Assembly: GCF_017315705.1 (NCBI RefSeq)
Contig: NZ_JAFLRF010000016.1
Location: forward strand, 62,001 to 126,000
Direction: 5' to 3'
DNA: 64,000 bases
Origin: Trinickia mobilis
GTDB lineage: Bacteria; Pseudomonadota; Gammaproteobacteria; Burkholderiales; Burkholderiaceae
The position numbers and the translations under genes are program-made. Below the pieces are notes generated by a model, which saw only the letters and a list, made by a program, of their open reading frames with translations, searched no databases and was not told the DNA's origin. This document shows, in pieces, positions 26,945 to 37,112 of this stretch. How positions within the stretch are numbered: position 1 is the first letter of the stretch; the number at the start of each line of letters is the position of its first letter.

Positions 26945-28201
26945 TCAGGCGTGCGCCTCCACCGACATGCTATGGATGAACTTGCGTAAGAAGCGCTCAC
27001 AGGCAACCAGCTGATCGAGTTCGACGTACTCGTTGGGCTTATGTGCCTGCTCGATGTTGCCGGGGCCGCAGACGATGCTCGGCACGCCGGCGAGCGCGAA
27101 GAGACCCGCTTCGGTGCCGTAGGCGACCTTGCGCTTCTCCTGATTCGCGGTGAGCGCGCGCACGAGCTGCGTGATCGCCGCCTGTTCCGACGCATCGAGA
27201 CCTGGCGCCGCGGCGATCTTCGAAAACTCGATCGCGGCGTTCGGATGTTCGCGCTGCATCTGCGGCAGCAGCGTGCGCTGCGCGTAGTCTTCGATGCGCT
27301 TGAAGATCGGCTCGGGATCGAGCGTCGGCAGGTTGCGGAATTCGAACACGAAGCGGCACTCGGCGGGCACGGTGTTGAGCGCGTTGCCGCCTTCGATCGT
27401 GCTCGTCTGGGCGGTCGTGAACGGCACGTCGTAGAGCTCGTCGAAAGGACCCTCGGCGCGGAAGCGCTCGGCGATGTCGCGGATATGGCAGATCAAGCGC
27501 GCTGCGTATTCGATTGCGTTGAGCCCCTTCGGCGTCAGCGACGAATGCGCCGCATGGCCGCGCACGCAGCATTGGTACGCGTTGATGCCCTTGTGCGCGA
27601 TGATCGGGCGCATGCTCGTGGGCTCGCCGACGATGCAGCCGTCCGGCTTCACGCCGCGCTTTTGCAGATCGGCAATCATGAGCGGCGCGCCGGCGCAGCC
27701 GATTTCCTCGTCGAACGACAGCGCAAAGTGAATCGGCTTTGCCAGCTTCGTCGCCTGCATCTCGGGCAGAAGCGCGAGCGCGGCGCCGATGAAGCCTTTC
27801 ATGTCGCAGGTGCCGCGCCCGTAGAGCTTGCCGTCGCGCGTTTCCGGTTTGAAAGGGTCGCTGTCCCATGGCTGGCCGTCGACGGGCACCACGTCCGTAT
27901 GCCCCGACAGCACGATGCCGCCGTTCGTCCCGCCGTCGTGCGCGGGCACGGTGGCGAACAAGTTGGCCCAGTGGCCGCGCGTATCGTGCGTGAGCGTCGC
28001 TTCGACGCCGCGCTCGCGCAACGCGTCGCGCACGGTTTCGATCAGGCCCAGGTTCGGCAAGCGGCTCGTCGTATTCATCGATACGAGACGCTCGACCCAA
28101 GGCAGGCTGACGGGCGACGGAGGAGAAGAAGCGGGGGAGGAAGGCTGCAGATGCGAGGAGGCGGGGGTGACGAGATGCGCCGTTTCAGCGATCTGTGACA
28201 T
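26945..28201 (-). CDS. argE: Acetylornithine deacetylase
   Basis: A 418-residue zinc peptidase of the M20 family that removes acetate from N2-acetylornithine in arginine synthesis. Metal ligands and catalytic residues are visible: SGHTDVVPVDGQPW, GRGTCDMKGF, DEEIGCAG and GEPTSMRP, with the dimerisation domain between. The Ala/Ser/Pro-rich N-terminal 35 residues are an extension typical of Burkholderia copies. A GGAG site sits 7 bases before the ATG at 28201. Confidence 0.92.
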   Translation of the reverse strand: MSQIAETAHLVTPASSHLQPSSPASSPPSPVSLPWVERLVSMNTTSRLPNLGLIETVRDALRERGVEATLTHDTRGHWANLFATVPAHDGGTNGGIVLSGHTDVVPVDGQPWDSDPFKPETRDGKLYGRGTCDMKGFIGAALALLPEMQATKLAKPIHFALSFDEEIGCAGAPLMIADLQKRGVKPDGCIVGEPTSMRPIIAHKGINAYQCCVRGHAAHSSLTPKGLNAIEYAARLICHIRDIAERFRAEGPFDELYDVPFTTAQTSTIEGGNALNTVPAECRFVFEFRNLPTLDPEPIFKRIEDYAQRTLLPQMQREHPNAAIEFSKIAAAPGLDASEQAAITQLVRALTANQEKRKVAYGTEAGLFALAGVPSIVCGPGNIEQAHKPNEYVELDQLVACERFLRKFIHSMSVEAHA

Positions 28202-28419
28202 GAGAAGACTCCGGCTCGTTAGTCTTTCGATCATACCGAAAAATCAGTGCGCCCCAAAGCGCTCGCGAGGCGGCGAACGCTCTTTGCGCCGCGAGCGAGG
28301 TACGGCGCTTGCGACCGGCAGGGAGTTTGCGCGGGGCGACTCTCGCCGGGCGGCCATCGGCGCGCGGCGATCGCAGGGAGAGGATGCGATGCGGCAGTGC
28401 AGCGTCGGCGCTGCTTCGC

Positions 28420-31400
28420 TCAGCGTGCCGTGGCAGCCGCCTGCGCGCCTTGCTTCGACGGCGTGCCGAGCGCGCGCAGCGTCTCCTTGACCGTCGAGAC
28501 GCGCACCGCCAGATCGGGGCTGCGCGTCTCGATGCGCAGCTTGTCCTGGCCGGCGAGCTTGATGTGCTTGTGCTTTTGCACCATCTCGATGATCCGCATC
28601 GCGTCGATCGGCGGGTTCGGGATGAACTGCAGGCCGATCACGGCCTCGCCTGCGTCGATCTTCGAAATGCCGAGCGGCTTTGCCGCGAGCCGCAACCGAT
28701 GCGTCTCGATCAGCGCATGCGCCTGCTGCGGCATCTTGCCGAAGCGGTCGATCAGCTCTTCCTGGATGTTGTCGATCGCATCGTTGTGCTCGCAATTCGC
28801 GAGGCGCTTGTAGAGCGACAGGCGCTCCTGCACGTCGCCGCAATAGTCGGCAGGGAGGATCGCCGGCGCGTGCAGGTTGATTTCGGTGGTGGCGGCGAGC
28901 GGTGCGGTCAAGTCGGGCTCGCGGCCGTCTTTCAGCGCTTTCACCGCGTCGTTGAGCATGTCGGTGTAGAGCTGGAAGCCGATCTCCTGGATCTCGCCCG
29001 ATTGCTTGTCGCCGAGCACCTCGCCGGTGCCGCGGATCTCGAGGTCGTGCATCGCCAGATAGAAGCCCGAGCCGAGCTCTTCCATCTGCTGAATCGCTTC
29101 GAGCCGGCGCTGCGCCTGCTTCGTGAGCGCCTGCGGATCGTGCACGAGCAGATAGGCGTACGCCTGGTGGTGCGAGCGCCCGACGCGGCCGCGCAACTGG
29201 TGCAACTGCGCGAGGCCGAACTTGTCGGCGCGATGGATGAGGATCGTGTTCGAGCTCGGCACGTCGATGCCGGTTTCGATGATCGTCGTGCACAAGAGCA
29301 CGTTCGCGCGCTGCGCCACGAAATCGCGCATCACGCGCTCGAGTTCGCGCTCGTGCATCTGTCCGTGCGCGACGGCAATGCGCGCTTCGGGCACGAGTTC
29401 TTCGAGCATCGCGCGGCGGTTCTCGATCGTCTCGACTTCGTTGTGCAGGAAGTACACCTGGCCGCCGCGCTTCAATTCGCGCAGCATCGCCTCGCGGATC
29501 ACGCTTTCTTCCTCGCGCCGCACGAAGGTCTTGATCGCGAGGCGCTTTTGCGGCGCGGTCGCGATCACCGAGAAATCGCGCAGGCCTTCGAGTGCCATGC
29601 CGAGCGTGCGCGGAATCGGCGTCGCGGTGAGCGTGAGCACGTCGACTTCGGCGCGCAGCGCTTTGAGCGCCTCTTTCTGCCGCACGCCGAAGCGGTGTTC
29701 TTCGTCGATGACGACGAGGCCGAGCCGCTTGAACTGCACGTCGGACGAGAGCAGCTTGTGCGTGCCGATGACGATGTCGACGCTGCCTTCGTTGATCTGT
29801 GAGATCGCCTGGTTCACTTCCTTGCCCGACTTGAAGCGCGACAGTTCGGCCACGCGCACGGGCCAATCGGCGAAGCGGTCGGAGAAGGTCTGCGTGTGCT
29901 GTTCGGCGAGCAAGGTGGTCGGCGAGAGGAGCGCGACCTGCTTGCCGCCCATCACCGCGATGAACGCGGCGCGCAGCGCGACCTCGGTCTTGCCGAAGCC
30001 GACATCTCCGCAGACGAGCCGGTCCATCGGCTTGCCGCTCGTCATGTCGCCGATCACGGCTGCGATTGCCGCGGCCTGATCGGGCGTTTCCTCGAAGCCG
30101 AAGCTCTCGGCGAACTTCACGTAGTCGCGCGGATCGAGCTTGAACGCGTGGCCTTCGCGCGCCGCGCGGCGCGCGTACAGGTTCAGCAGTTCGGCGGCGG
30201 TATCGCGGATCTGCTGGGCGGCCTTGCGCTTCGCTTTTTCCCACTGGCCCGAGCCGAGCGAATGCAGCGGCGCGCTTTCCGGATCGGCGCCGCTGTAGCG
30301 CGAGATCACATGCAGTTGCGCGACGGGCACGTAGAGCTTGCTGTCGCCCGCGTATTCGAGGTGCAGGAACTCGGTGTCGCCTTCGCCGAGGTCCATCGTC
30401 GCGAGGCCCATGTAGCGGCCGATGCCGTGCTGCGAATGCACGACCGGGTCGCCGAGCTTCAGCTCCGACAGATCGCGCACCATCGAGTCGACGTTGCTCG
30501 CCTGTTCCTGCCGGCGGCGTCCGGCGCGGCGCGCGAGCGGGCCGTACAGCTCGGTCTCGGTGACGATCGCGTAGCCTTCGCCCGGCAGCGCAAAGCCGTT
30601 GGCAAGCGGCGCGACGCCGAGCGCGAAGCGCTCGTCGCTCGTCAGCCAATCTTCGAAGCTGTCGCTCGACGTGGGGCGCACGTGGTTTTCGGCGAGCAGC
30701 TGCGCGATGGTCTCGCGGCGGCCCGCGGATTCGGCGGCGAACAGCACGCGGTTGGGCGTCGCGTCCAGATAGGCGCGCAGTGCCAGAACGGGATCCTCGG
30801 CGTGGCGGTCGATCGCGAGATTCGGCAACGGCGTGGCCCATGCGCCGCCGCCGTTCATGGGCAGCACGAGCCGCCCGAACGGCTTCGCGAGGGTGTAGAA
30901 ATCGTCGTCGGTCAAAAACAGGCGCTGCGGTTCGAGAATCGGGCGCTCGCGGTCGTGCGACAGGAAGTTGAAGCGCTGCTTCGTATCGGCGGTAAAGCGC
31001 CGGATCGCGCTGTCCAGGTCGCCGACGAACGCCAGTTGCGCGCGTTCCGGCAAGTAGTGAAAGAGGGTGGCCGTCTCGTCGAAAAAAAGCGGCAAGTAGT
31101 ACTCGATGCCCGCGGACGGCACGCCGTTGCCGATGTCCTTGTAGATCGGCGAGCGGCTCGGGTCGCCTTCGAACTCCTCGCGCCAGCGGCTGCGAAACGC
31201 GGTGCGCGCCGCTTCGTCGAACGGAAATTCCCGGCCCGGCAGGAGCCGCACGTCGCCGACCGGATAGAGGCTGCGCTGCGTATCGGGATCGAACGCGCGG
31301 ATCGAGTCGACCTGGTCGTCGAACAGATCGATCCGGTACGGCAGCGGCGAGCCCATCGGATAGAGGTCGATCAGCGAGCCGCGCACGCAGTATTCGCCGG

Positions 31401-31908
31401 GCCGCACGACCTGGCTCACGTGCTCGTAGCCGGCGAGCGTCAATTGCGCTTTGAGCTTCCCCTCGTCGAGGCGCTCGCCCTGCGCGAACGAAAACGTATA
31501 CGCGGCCAGGAACGCGGCGGGCGGCATCCGGTAGAGCGCGGTCGTGGCCGGCACGAGCAGGATGTCGCAGCGGCCCTCGCCGAGATCGTGCAGCGTCGCG
31601 AGCCGTTCGGACACGAGGTCCTGGTGCGGCGAGAACGTGTCGTAGGGCAGCGTCTCCCAGTCCGGCAGCACGCGGATGCGCGCGTTCGGCGCGAAGTAGG
31701 CGATTTCCTGGGCGAGCCGCTGCGCGTCGACCGCGCTCGCGCAGACCACGGCGAGAAGCGGCACCTCTTCACGCCACGTCAGGTGATAGCGGGCGATGAG
31801 AAGGGCGTCGGACGAGCCATGCGTGCCGTCGAAAGCGAAGCGCTGGCCGGGCTTGACGAGCGCGACGGGCGAGGAAGACGGCGAAGACGGTGCGGCGTTT
31901 GGGGACAT
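28420..31908 (-). CDS. mfd: Transcription-repair coupling factor Mfd
   Basis: A 1162-residue translocase that removes RNA polymerase stalled at DNA damage and recruits UvrA. In order: UvrB-homology region (about 20-350), RNA polymerase-interacting domain (LKLGDPVVHSQHGIGRYMGL, about 485-505), RecG-like translocase with Walker A GDVGFGKTEVA, the DEEH box, TATPIPRTL, the QLRGRVGR motif, and the C-terminal TRCF domain. Length and order are those of complete Mfd. The start is placed at 31908; an in-frame Met at 31968 would add residues with no family match. It is divergent from ispD. Confidence 0.97.
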   Translation of the reverse strand: MSPNAAPSSPSSSPVALVKPGQRFAFDGTHGSSDALLIARYHLTWREEVPLLAVVCASAVDAQRLAQEIAYFAPNARIRVLPDWETLPYDTFSPHQDLVSERLATLHDLGEGRCDILLVPATTALYRMPPAAFLAAYTFSFAQGERLDEGKLKAQLTLAGYEHVSQVVRPGEYCVRGSLIDLYPMGSPLPYRIDLFDDQVDSIRAFDPDTQRSLYPVGDVRLLPGREFPFDEAARTAFRSRWREEFEGDPSRSPIYKDIGNGVPSAGIEYYLPLFFDETATLFHYLPERAQLAFVGDLDSAIRRFTADTKQRFNFLSHDRERPILEPQRLFLTDDDFYTLAKPFGRLVLPMNGGGAWATPLPNLAIDRHAEDPVLALRAYLDATPNRVLFAAESAGRRETIAQLLAENHVRPTSSDSFEDWLTSDERFALGVAPLANGFALPGEGYAIVTETELYGPLARRAGRRRQEQASNVDSMVRDLSELKLGDPVVHSQHGIGRYMGLATMDLGEGDTEFLHLEYAGDSKLYVPVAQLHVISRYSGADPESAPLHSLGSGQWEKAKRKAAQQIRDTAAELLNLYARRAAREGHAFKLDPRDYVKFAESFGFEETPDQAAAIAAVIGDMTSGKPMDRLVCGDVGFGKTEVALRAAFIAVMGGKQVALLSPTTLLAEQHTQTFSDRFADWPVRVAELSRFKSGKEVNQAISQINEGSVDIVIGTHKLLSSDVQFKRLGLVVIDEEHRFGVRQKEALKALRAEVDVLTLTATPIPRTLGMALEGLRDFSVIATAPQKRLAIKTFVRREEESVIREAMLRELKRGGQVYFLHNEVETIENRRAMLEELVPEARIAVAHGQMHERELERVMRDFVAQRANVLLCTTIIETGIDVPSSNTILIHRADKFGLAQLHQLRGRVGRSHHQAYAYLLVHDPQALTKQAQRRLEAIQQMEELGSGFYLAMHDLEIRGTGEVLGDKQSGEIQEIGFQLYTDMLNDAVKALKDGREPDLTAPLAATTEINLHAPAILPADYCGDVQERLSLYKRLANCEHNDAIDNIQEELIDRFGKMPQQAHALIETHRLRLAAKPLGISKIDAGEAVIGLQFIPNPPIDAMRIIEMVQKHKHIKLAGQDKLRIETRSPDLAVRVSTVKETLRALGTPSKQGAQAAATAR

Positions 31909-32076
31909 AGATGAAGAGGTGCGGCCGTTAATACAGGCGAAACCACCCGGCACAAGCGGAATCCGCAAGTCTACGCGGGTCTCGGCAATCAGGCGAAGGC
32001 CTATTATAAAATCCGTCCTTTACTTTTGACTTCGCGGCTCGCTTACCCTGCAACCTCATCGACCTCAGTGACTTCC

Positions 32077-32802
32077 GTGACCCCGCGTCTTTTCGCCCTG
32101 ATTCCCTGCGCAGGCACCGGCAGCCGTTCCGGCGCCCCGATGCCCAAGCAATACCGGACCGTCGCCGGCCGCGTCCTGCTGCACTACACGCTGGCCGCGT
32201 TCGACGCGTGCAGCGAATTCGCGCAGACGCTCGTCGTCATCGCCCCCGACGATCAGCACTTCGACGCACGCCGCTTCGCCGGCCTGCGCTTCGCCGTGCG
32301 CCGTTGCGGCGGCGCTTCGCGCCAGGCGTCGGTGCTGAACGGCCTGACCGCGCTCGCCGACTTCGGCGCAGCCGACACCGACTGGGTGCTCGTGCACGAC
32401 GCGGCGCGCCCCGGGATTACGCCGGCGCTGATCCGCTCGCTGATCGCTGCGCTGAAGGACGATCCGGTAGGCGGGATCATGGCGCTGCCGGTCGCCGATA
32501 CGCTCAAGCGCGTCGACGCCGGCACGGGCGAGCATATCGCCCGCACGGAATCGCGCAACGGCCTGTGGCAGGCGCAGACGCCGCAGATGTTCCGCGCCGG
32601 CATGCTGCGCGAGGCGATCCTGCGCGCGCAGCAGGATGGCCACGATCTGACCGACGAGGCGAGCGCGATCGAATGGCTCGGCCACGCGCCGCGTCTCGTG
32701 CAGGGAAGCCTGCGCAACTTCAAGGTCACGTATCCGGAAGACTTCGATCTCGCGGAGGCGATCCTCAGCCGGTCCGCGAGCCGCCACACTGCCGGCGCTT
32801 GA
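32077..32802 (+). CDS. ispD: 2-C-methyl-D-erythritol 4-phosphate cytidylyltransferase
   Basis: A roughly 241-residue MEP-pathway enzyme that makes CDP-methylerythritol for isoprenoids. The nucleotide-binding start [12 protein letters not shown] with MPKQY, the VLVHDAARP block and the C-terminal [12 protein letters not shown] are diagnostic. No ATG is available: candidates are GTG at 32068 or 32077 and TTG at 32026. I use 32077 because the family usually begins a few residues before [10 protein letters not shown]. No strong ribosome site helps. ispF follows 47 bases later. Confidence 0.94.
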   Translation: MTPRLFALIPCAGTGSRSGAPMPKQYRTVAGRVLLHYTLAAFDACSEFAQTLVVIAPDDQHFDARRFAGLRFAVRRCGGASRQASVLNGLTALADFGAADTDWVLVHDAARPGITPALIRSLIAALKDDPVGGIMALPVADTLKRVDAGTGEHIARTESRNGLWQAQTPQMFRAGMLREAILRAQQDGHDLTDEASAIEWLGHAPRLVQGSLRNFKVTYPEDFDLAEAILSRSASRHTAGA

Positions 32803-32849
32803 TCGAGCACCCCCTATCCTGCAACTCACTCGAATAAACGGACTCACGG

Positions 32850-33338
32850 ATGGATTTCAGAATCGGACAAGGCTACGACGTGCACGCGCTGGTGCCGGGG
32901 CGCCCGCTCATCATCGGCGGCGTGACGGTGCCGTACGACCGGGGCCTGCTCGGCCACTCGGACGCCGACGTGCTGCTGCACGCGATCACCGACGCGCTTT
33001 TCGGCGCGGCCGCGCTCGGCGACATCGGCCGCCACTTTCCGGACACCGACACGCGCTTTGCCGGCGCGAACAGCCGGGTGCTGCTGCGCGAGTGCGCGGC
33101 GCGTATTGCGCAGGCGGGCTTTGCGATCCAGAACGTCGACAGCACGGTGATCGCGCAGGCGCCGAAGCTTGCGCCGCACATCGATGCAATGCGGGCGAAC
33201 GTCGCCGAAGATCTTGGCTTACCGCTCGACCGCGTGAACGTGAAGGCGAAGACCAATGAGAAGCTCGGCTATCTGGGGCGAGGCGAGGGAATCGAGGCTC
33301 AGGCGGCGGTGCTGCTCGCGCGCGTCCAGCCGAAATGA
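32850..33338 (+). CDS. ispF: 2-C-methyl-D-erythritol 2,4-cyclodiphosphate synthase
   Basis: A 162-residue trimeric zinc enzyme, the next MEP-pathway cyclase. The metal site DVH near the start (GQGYDVHAL, Asp and His), the [15 protein letters not shown] block, and the C-terminal [21 protein letters not shown] block are all present at the normal length. It forms an ispD-ispF operon and is followed by a bidirectional terminator. Confidence 0.97.
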   Translation: MDFRIGQGYDVHALVPGRPLIIGGVTVPYDRGLLGHSDADVLLHAITDALFGAAALGDIGRHFPDTDTRFAGANSRVLLRECAARIAQAGFAIQNVDSTVIAQAPKLAPHIDAMRANVAEDLGLPLDRVNVKAKTNEKLGYLGRGEGIEAQAAVLLARVQPK

Positions 33339-33392
33339 AGGTCGTGCGGTCACGCCAAGAATTCCATTGACTTCTCCTATCGGTTTGCCGAT

Positions 33393-33430
33393 AAAAAAGC
33401 CCGCCGGCTTTGAAGCTTAGCGGGCTTTTT
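33393..33430. terminator. Bidirectional terminator between ispF and ahpC
   Basis: GCCCGC at 33399-33404 pairs with GCGGGC at 33420-33425. It is preceded by A6 and followed by T5, so it can stop transcription from both sides. It sits between the convergent ends of ispF and the peroxiredoxin gene. Confidence 0.88.
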
Positions 33431-33442
33431 CCGAAGCAAGGC

Positions 33443-33991
33443 TTAGATCGTTGCGCCGCCGACTGCACGGTTACACGGGCACAGCTCGTCCGTTTGCAGG
33501 CCGTCCAGCAGGCGCAGGATTTCTTCCGGGTTACGGCCGACGTTCAGGTTGTTCACCGAAACGTGCTGGATCGTGTTGTCCGGGTCGACGATGAACGTCG
33601 CGCGCAGGGCCACGCCGGCTTCCTTGTCGCGCACGCCCAACTGGTCGATCAGCTCGCCTTTCACGTCGCCGAACGCGTAGTGGTTCAGCTTGTTCAGGTC
33701 CTTGTGCTCGCGGCGCCATGCCAGCTTCACGAACTCATTGTCGACGCTGCCGCCGAGCAGAACGGCGTCGCGCTCAGCGAAGTCCTTTTGAAGCTTCGCG
33801 AACTCGACGATTTCCGTCGGGCAGACGAACGTGAAATCCTTCGGGTAGAAATAGATGATTTTCCACTTGCCCGGGAACGACGTTTCGGTGATTTCTTCGA
33901 ACGCCGATTGGCCGTTTTCTTCGGGGTGGTTAAAGCCAGGCTTGGCGGCAGTAACAGTGAAAGCTTCGAGTTTATCGCCCACGGTCTTCAT
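33443..33991 (-). CDS. ahpC: AhpC-type peroxiredoxin (alkyl hydroperoxide reductase C)
   Basis: A 182-residue typical two-Cys peroxiredoxin that reduces hydroperoxides in the cytosol. The peroxidatic Cys is in FVCPTEIVEFA (about residue 57) and the resolving Cys in the CPCNR motif near the C-terminus. Length fits the AhpC family. No ahpF or ahpD neighbour is visible, so its reductant is encoded elsewhere. The upstream region 33992-34180 is AT-rich with ATAG/CTAT half-sites that could belong to an OxyR operator, but the spacing is not canonical. Confidence 0.92.
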   Translation of the reverse strand: MKTVGDKLEAFTVTAAKPGFNHPEENGQSAFEEITETSFPGKWKIIYFYPKDFTFVCPTEIVEFAKLQKDFAERDAVLLGGSVDNEFVKLAWRREHKDLNKLNHYAFGDVKGELIDQLGVRDKEAGVALRATFIVDPDNTIQHVSVNNLNVGRNPEEILRLLDGLQTDELCPCNRAVGGATI

Positions 33992-34206
33992 GCGGATACT
34001 CCTGTGTGAGGTTGGGAAAACTTCCGGTTCAAGCTACTTGCTCGCTGTAACGTCTGCGTTACACAGGTCAAGCTATGGCTCTATTATATTATTCCACCAA
34101 TAGATTTTTCCTAATGAGGCGGATAGTTTTTATTGCGGTGCAGCGAAAGACCTCGCGGTGGCGCCCGCCACTGCTCCTGTGCTAGGGGATGGGTGACTGG
34201 GCGGCT

Positions 34207-35556
34207 TTAGCCGCCTCGGGCGAGCGGGAACTCGATCGTGACTTCCAGTCCCGGGCCGGGCGACCGGTTGCGCAGCCGCAGCGCGCCGCGGTGGCGGCCC
34301 ACGAGCCGTTGCACGATCGCCATGCCGAGACCGGTGCCGCTCGCCTGCGTGCGCGCCGTATTGACGCGATAGAACGGGCGGGTGACGAGCGGCAGTTGAT
34401 CCTCAGGGATGCCTGGGCCCTCGTCCAGCACCGACAACTCGACCCGCGAATGCGACACGCGCGTCTCGAGCATGATGTGCGGGATGCCGTCGTTTTCACT
34501 GTGCCCGTACTTGCGGGCGTTTTCCAGCAGATTGCCGACCACGCGCCGCACATCGGTCGCATCGGCTTCGATCACTGCCGACGGCGCAAGCCGCGTGATC
34601 AGCCGCACGCCATCTTCGGTGGCCAGGCGTGACGCCATTTCTCCTACGATCAACGAAAGGTCGACGGGTTCCGGCATGCGCTGCACGGGACGAGCGTAGT
34701 CAAGGAACCGGCCGATGATCATGTCCATCTGCTCGATGTCGTCGATCATCGCGTTCTTCGTCGCCTGGTCGGACGGACTCATCTCGGTTTCGAGACGCAG
34801 ACGCGCGAGCGGCGTGCGCAGGTCGTGCGAGATGCCCGCGAGCATCAAGGCGCGGTCGGCGTCGAGCTGCTCGAGGTCGCGCACCATCTGGTTGAAGCTG
34901 CGGTTGGTTTCCGCCGCCACGCCCATGCCTTTCTCGGGCAGCGGCTCAGGCGATTGCCCCGAGCCGACCTTGCGCGCCGCTATCGCAAGACGCGCGAACG
35001 GCCGGTTCACGAGACTCGTGATGAACGCTGCGCCGAAGAGCGACAGCGCGAGCGCAAAGACACCCCAGCCGGCCCATTGCAGGCCCGTCACATTATCGAG
35101 CTGATCGCGGTCGAGGGCGACCCAGTAATCGTCGTCGTCGATCTTGAAACTGATCCAGACGCCGGGGATGTCGTTGACCGATTGCGCGATGACCGTATCC
35201 TCGCCAAGGCGCCCGCGGATGTCATGCTCGATCAGCCGGTTGAGCGATTCGTCGGGCTGCAGCTTGTACTTGTCGGTGGTTTCGCGCGGATAGACGCGCA
35301 CGCCCTCATTGCTCTCCAGATCCTGCAATAGCGCGCGCCGCAAGTCGGGATCGGAATAGAGAAGTGCGGTACGCGTGAGCTTGACGACCGCGACTAGCTG
35401 CAGCGCGACGCGCTGCGCGCGCGGCTCGCGCTCGATCACGCGAAAGCTTTGAAACCACGCGGCAAGGCTGACTGCGATGAGCAGGGCGATCAGCAGGAAG
35501 GTTCGCCAGAAGAGCCCGCCGAACGCGTGCGTCATCAGGCGCCGGTCGATGCGCAT
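34207..35556 (-). CDS. envZ: Osmolarity-type sensor histidine kinase EnvZ
   Basis: A 449-residue inner-membrane kinase. It has two membrane segments (about 15-37 and 160-180) enclosing a periplasmic loop, then HAMP, HisKA with LAGISHDLRTPLARLRLE, and an ATPase domain (NLLENARKYG, DEGPGIP, GTGLGMAIV). It lies 37 bases downstream of an OmpR-type regulator on the same strand, the standard ompR-envZ arrangement. The periplasmic loop is larger and different from the E. coli protein, so the signal need not be osmolarity. Confidence 0.92.
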   Translation of the reverse strand: MRIDRRLMTHAFGGLFWRTFLLIALLIAVSLAAWFQSFRVIEREPRAQRVALQLVAVVKLTRTALLYSDPDLRRALLQDLESNEGVRVYPRETTDKYKLQPDESLNRLIEHDIRGRLGEDTVIAQSVNDIPGVWISFKIDDDDYWVALDRDQLDNVTGLQWAGWGVFALALSLFGAAFITSLVNRPFARLAIAARKVGSGQSPEPLPEKGMGVAAETNRSFNQMVRDLEQLDADRALMLAGISHDLRTPLARLRLETEMSPSDQATKNAMIDDIEQMDMIIGRFLDYARPVQRMPEPVDLSLIVGEMASRLATEDGVRLITRLAPSAVIEADATDVRRVVGNLLENARKYGHSENDGIPHIMLETRVSHSRVELSVLDEGPGIPEDQLPLVTRPFYRVNTARTQASGTGLGMAIVQRLVGRHRGALRLRNRSPGPGLEVTIEFPLARGG

Positions 35557-35593
35557 GAGCCCTTCTTATGGAGTGAGTACGCCAGAAAGCGCG

Positions 35594-36319
35594 TCAAGCC
35601 GCGCCGTCGGGAATGAAGACGTAGCCGAGGCCCCAAACGGTCTGAATGAAGCGCGGGCTGCCCGGGTCGGGCTCGATCAGCTTGCGCAGACGCGAAATTT
35701 GCACATCGAGGCTGCGATCGAACACTTCGTATTCGCGGCCCCGTGCGAGCTCCATCAGCTTTTCGCGCGACAGTGGCTGGCGCGGATGGCGGGCGAACAC
35801 CTTCAGCACGGAGAACTCGCCGGTGGTGAGCGGAATTTCTTGGCCCGACTTCGTGAGCGTGCGCGTGGCGAGATTCAACGCGAACTCGCCGAACTCGAAC
35901 ACTTCGGTCGTTTCCGACGGCGCGCCCGGCAGTTCCGACGGCGACTGGCGGCGCAGCACCGCGTGAATGCGAGCGACGAGCTCGCGCGGATTGAAAGGTT
36001 TCGGCAGGTAATCGTCGGCGCCCATTTCGAGGCCGACGATGCGGTCGACGTCTTCACCCTTGGCCGTCAGCATGATGATCGGCGTGCGGTCGTTGCTGCC
36101 GCGCAGGCGCCGGCAGATCGACAACCCGTCCTCGCCGGGCAGCATGAGGTCGAGCACGAGCAGGTCGAAGCGCTCGCGGACCCACAGCTTGTTCATCGAC
36201 GGGGCGTTTTCGGCAACGTACACGTTGAAGCCTTGCTCGCCGAGATAGCGCCGCAACAGGTCGCGTAAGCGCGGATCGTCGTCGACTACAAGGATTTTCG
36301 AAGGGTTTTTGGTTTCCAT
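35594..36319 (-). CDS. ompR: OmpR-family response regulator
   Basis: A 241-residue regulator with an N-terminal receiver (KILVVDDDPRLRDLL, phospho-Asp in LLVLDLMLPGEDG, and the LPKPFNPREL lysine) and a C-terminal winged helix that binds DNA (SREKLMELARGREYEVFDRSLDVQISRLRKLIE). It is read together with envZ. Two ATGs are close, 36319 and 36328; neither has a strong ribosome site, and METKNPSKILVV at 36319 looks like the usual family start. Confidence 0.94.
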   Translation of the reverse strand: METKNPSKILVVDDDPRLRDLLRRYLGEQGFNVYVAENAPSMNKLWVRERFDLLVLDLMLPGEDGLSICRRLRGSNDRTPIIMLTAKGEDVDRIVGLEMGADDYLPKPFNPRELVARIHAVLRRQSPSELPGAPSETTEVFEFGEFALNLATRTLTKSGQEIPLTTGEFSVLKVFARHPRQPLSREKLMELARGREYEVFDRSLDVQISRLRKLIEPDPGSPRFIQTVWGLGYVFIPDGAA

Positions 36320-36568
36320 GGTCGGCATCTTAGCGCGATTAGAAAGGTGAGCGCGGGCGCGGGATTTCCTGGGTTACAGTCAGTTACAAAATTTACCTGG
36401 CAAGTGGCACGGCGTAAAGCATGCTTGCATACACTCCTTTACGGATGGCGGCCGTTCAGTAGATACTTCAACCCATATCACTTATTCACATCCGATACAC
36501 CCGACTTTCTCACCGGGTTCGCACAAGTAATTCGAGGTAGCCGGTTGCCGCACGACGAAGGGAACAAG

Positions 36569-36904
36569 ATGACCGGAGGGGTTTGGCCGAATGCGCGCAT
36601 CAAAGTGGTCGCGCTAGCTTTGGCCGGCGGACTCGCCAGCGCGGCCAGTCCGATTTGCGTTCACGCCGAATCGTTCAAAGAACATCCATCCCAGTGGCAT
36701 CAGGCATATCGCCGCAAGGTGGCTCAGGCGGTGCGTGCGGATCACCCCACGCCACCCGATCGCCCCGCGTCCGAAGCCATCGTGCGTGCGGCCGTCCCGC
36801 CGGATCTTGATCGACAGCGCCGCGATGGCCACATGACGCCGGAAGAGCGGCGCTTGCTGCGCCAGCATATTGAAGACGCGGTGCGCGAGCTTTACAAGCG
36901 CTGA
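36569..36904 (+). CDS. Small secreted hypothetical protein
   Basis: A 111-residue protein with a clear signal peptide (basic start, hydrophobic core VVALALAGGLASAA, cleavage probably after CVHA). The mature part is short, charged and helical (HQAYRRKVAQAVRAD, TPEERRLLRQHIEDAVRELYKR). AAGGGA precedes the ATG. I do not recognise the family. It stands just upstream of the DUF1800/DUF1501 pair and could be their partner. Confidence 0.68.
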   Translation: MTGGVWPNARIKVVALALAGGLASAASPICVHAESFKEHPSQWHQAYRRKVAQAVRADHPTPPDRPASEAIVRAAVPPDLDRQRRDGHMTPEERRLLRQHIEDAVRELYKR

Positions 36905-37112
36905 TTCGCTCCGCTCGATATTGCGCAATTCCAATGCGTAAATTTCACTTCGCAAACGTTTAACTCAACAGATTAAACGTTGGTGCTCGTCGAAAAATTT
37001 CGTAGCAATTTCATCGTCAACTTGACGGCGGAACGTGCCGTTGAGTAGCACAATCCCCGTAGTGATTTAGGTTGCCGGCAGACTATCGATCCGATGCTCC
37101 GAGCGACACACG

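Noticed and set aside
28244-30841. An 865-codon open frame overlapping mfd on the minus strand
   Set aside because: It is an out-of-frame reading of mfd and is extremely Arg/Ala-rich. mfd itself is complete and family-like.
34066-34118. OxyR operator upstream of ahpC
   Set aside because: CTAT and ATAG half-sites are present in an AT-rich stretch but not at the required 7-base spacing, so no operator is called.
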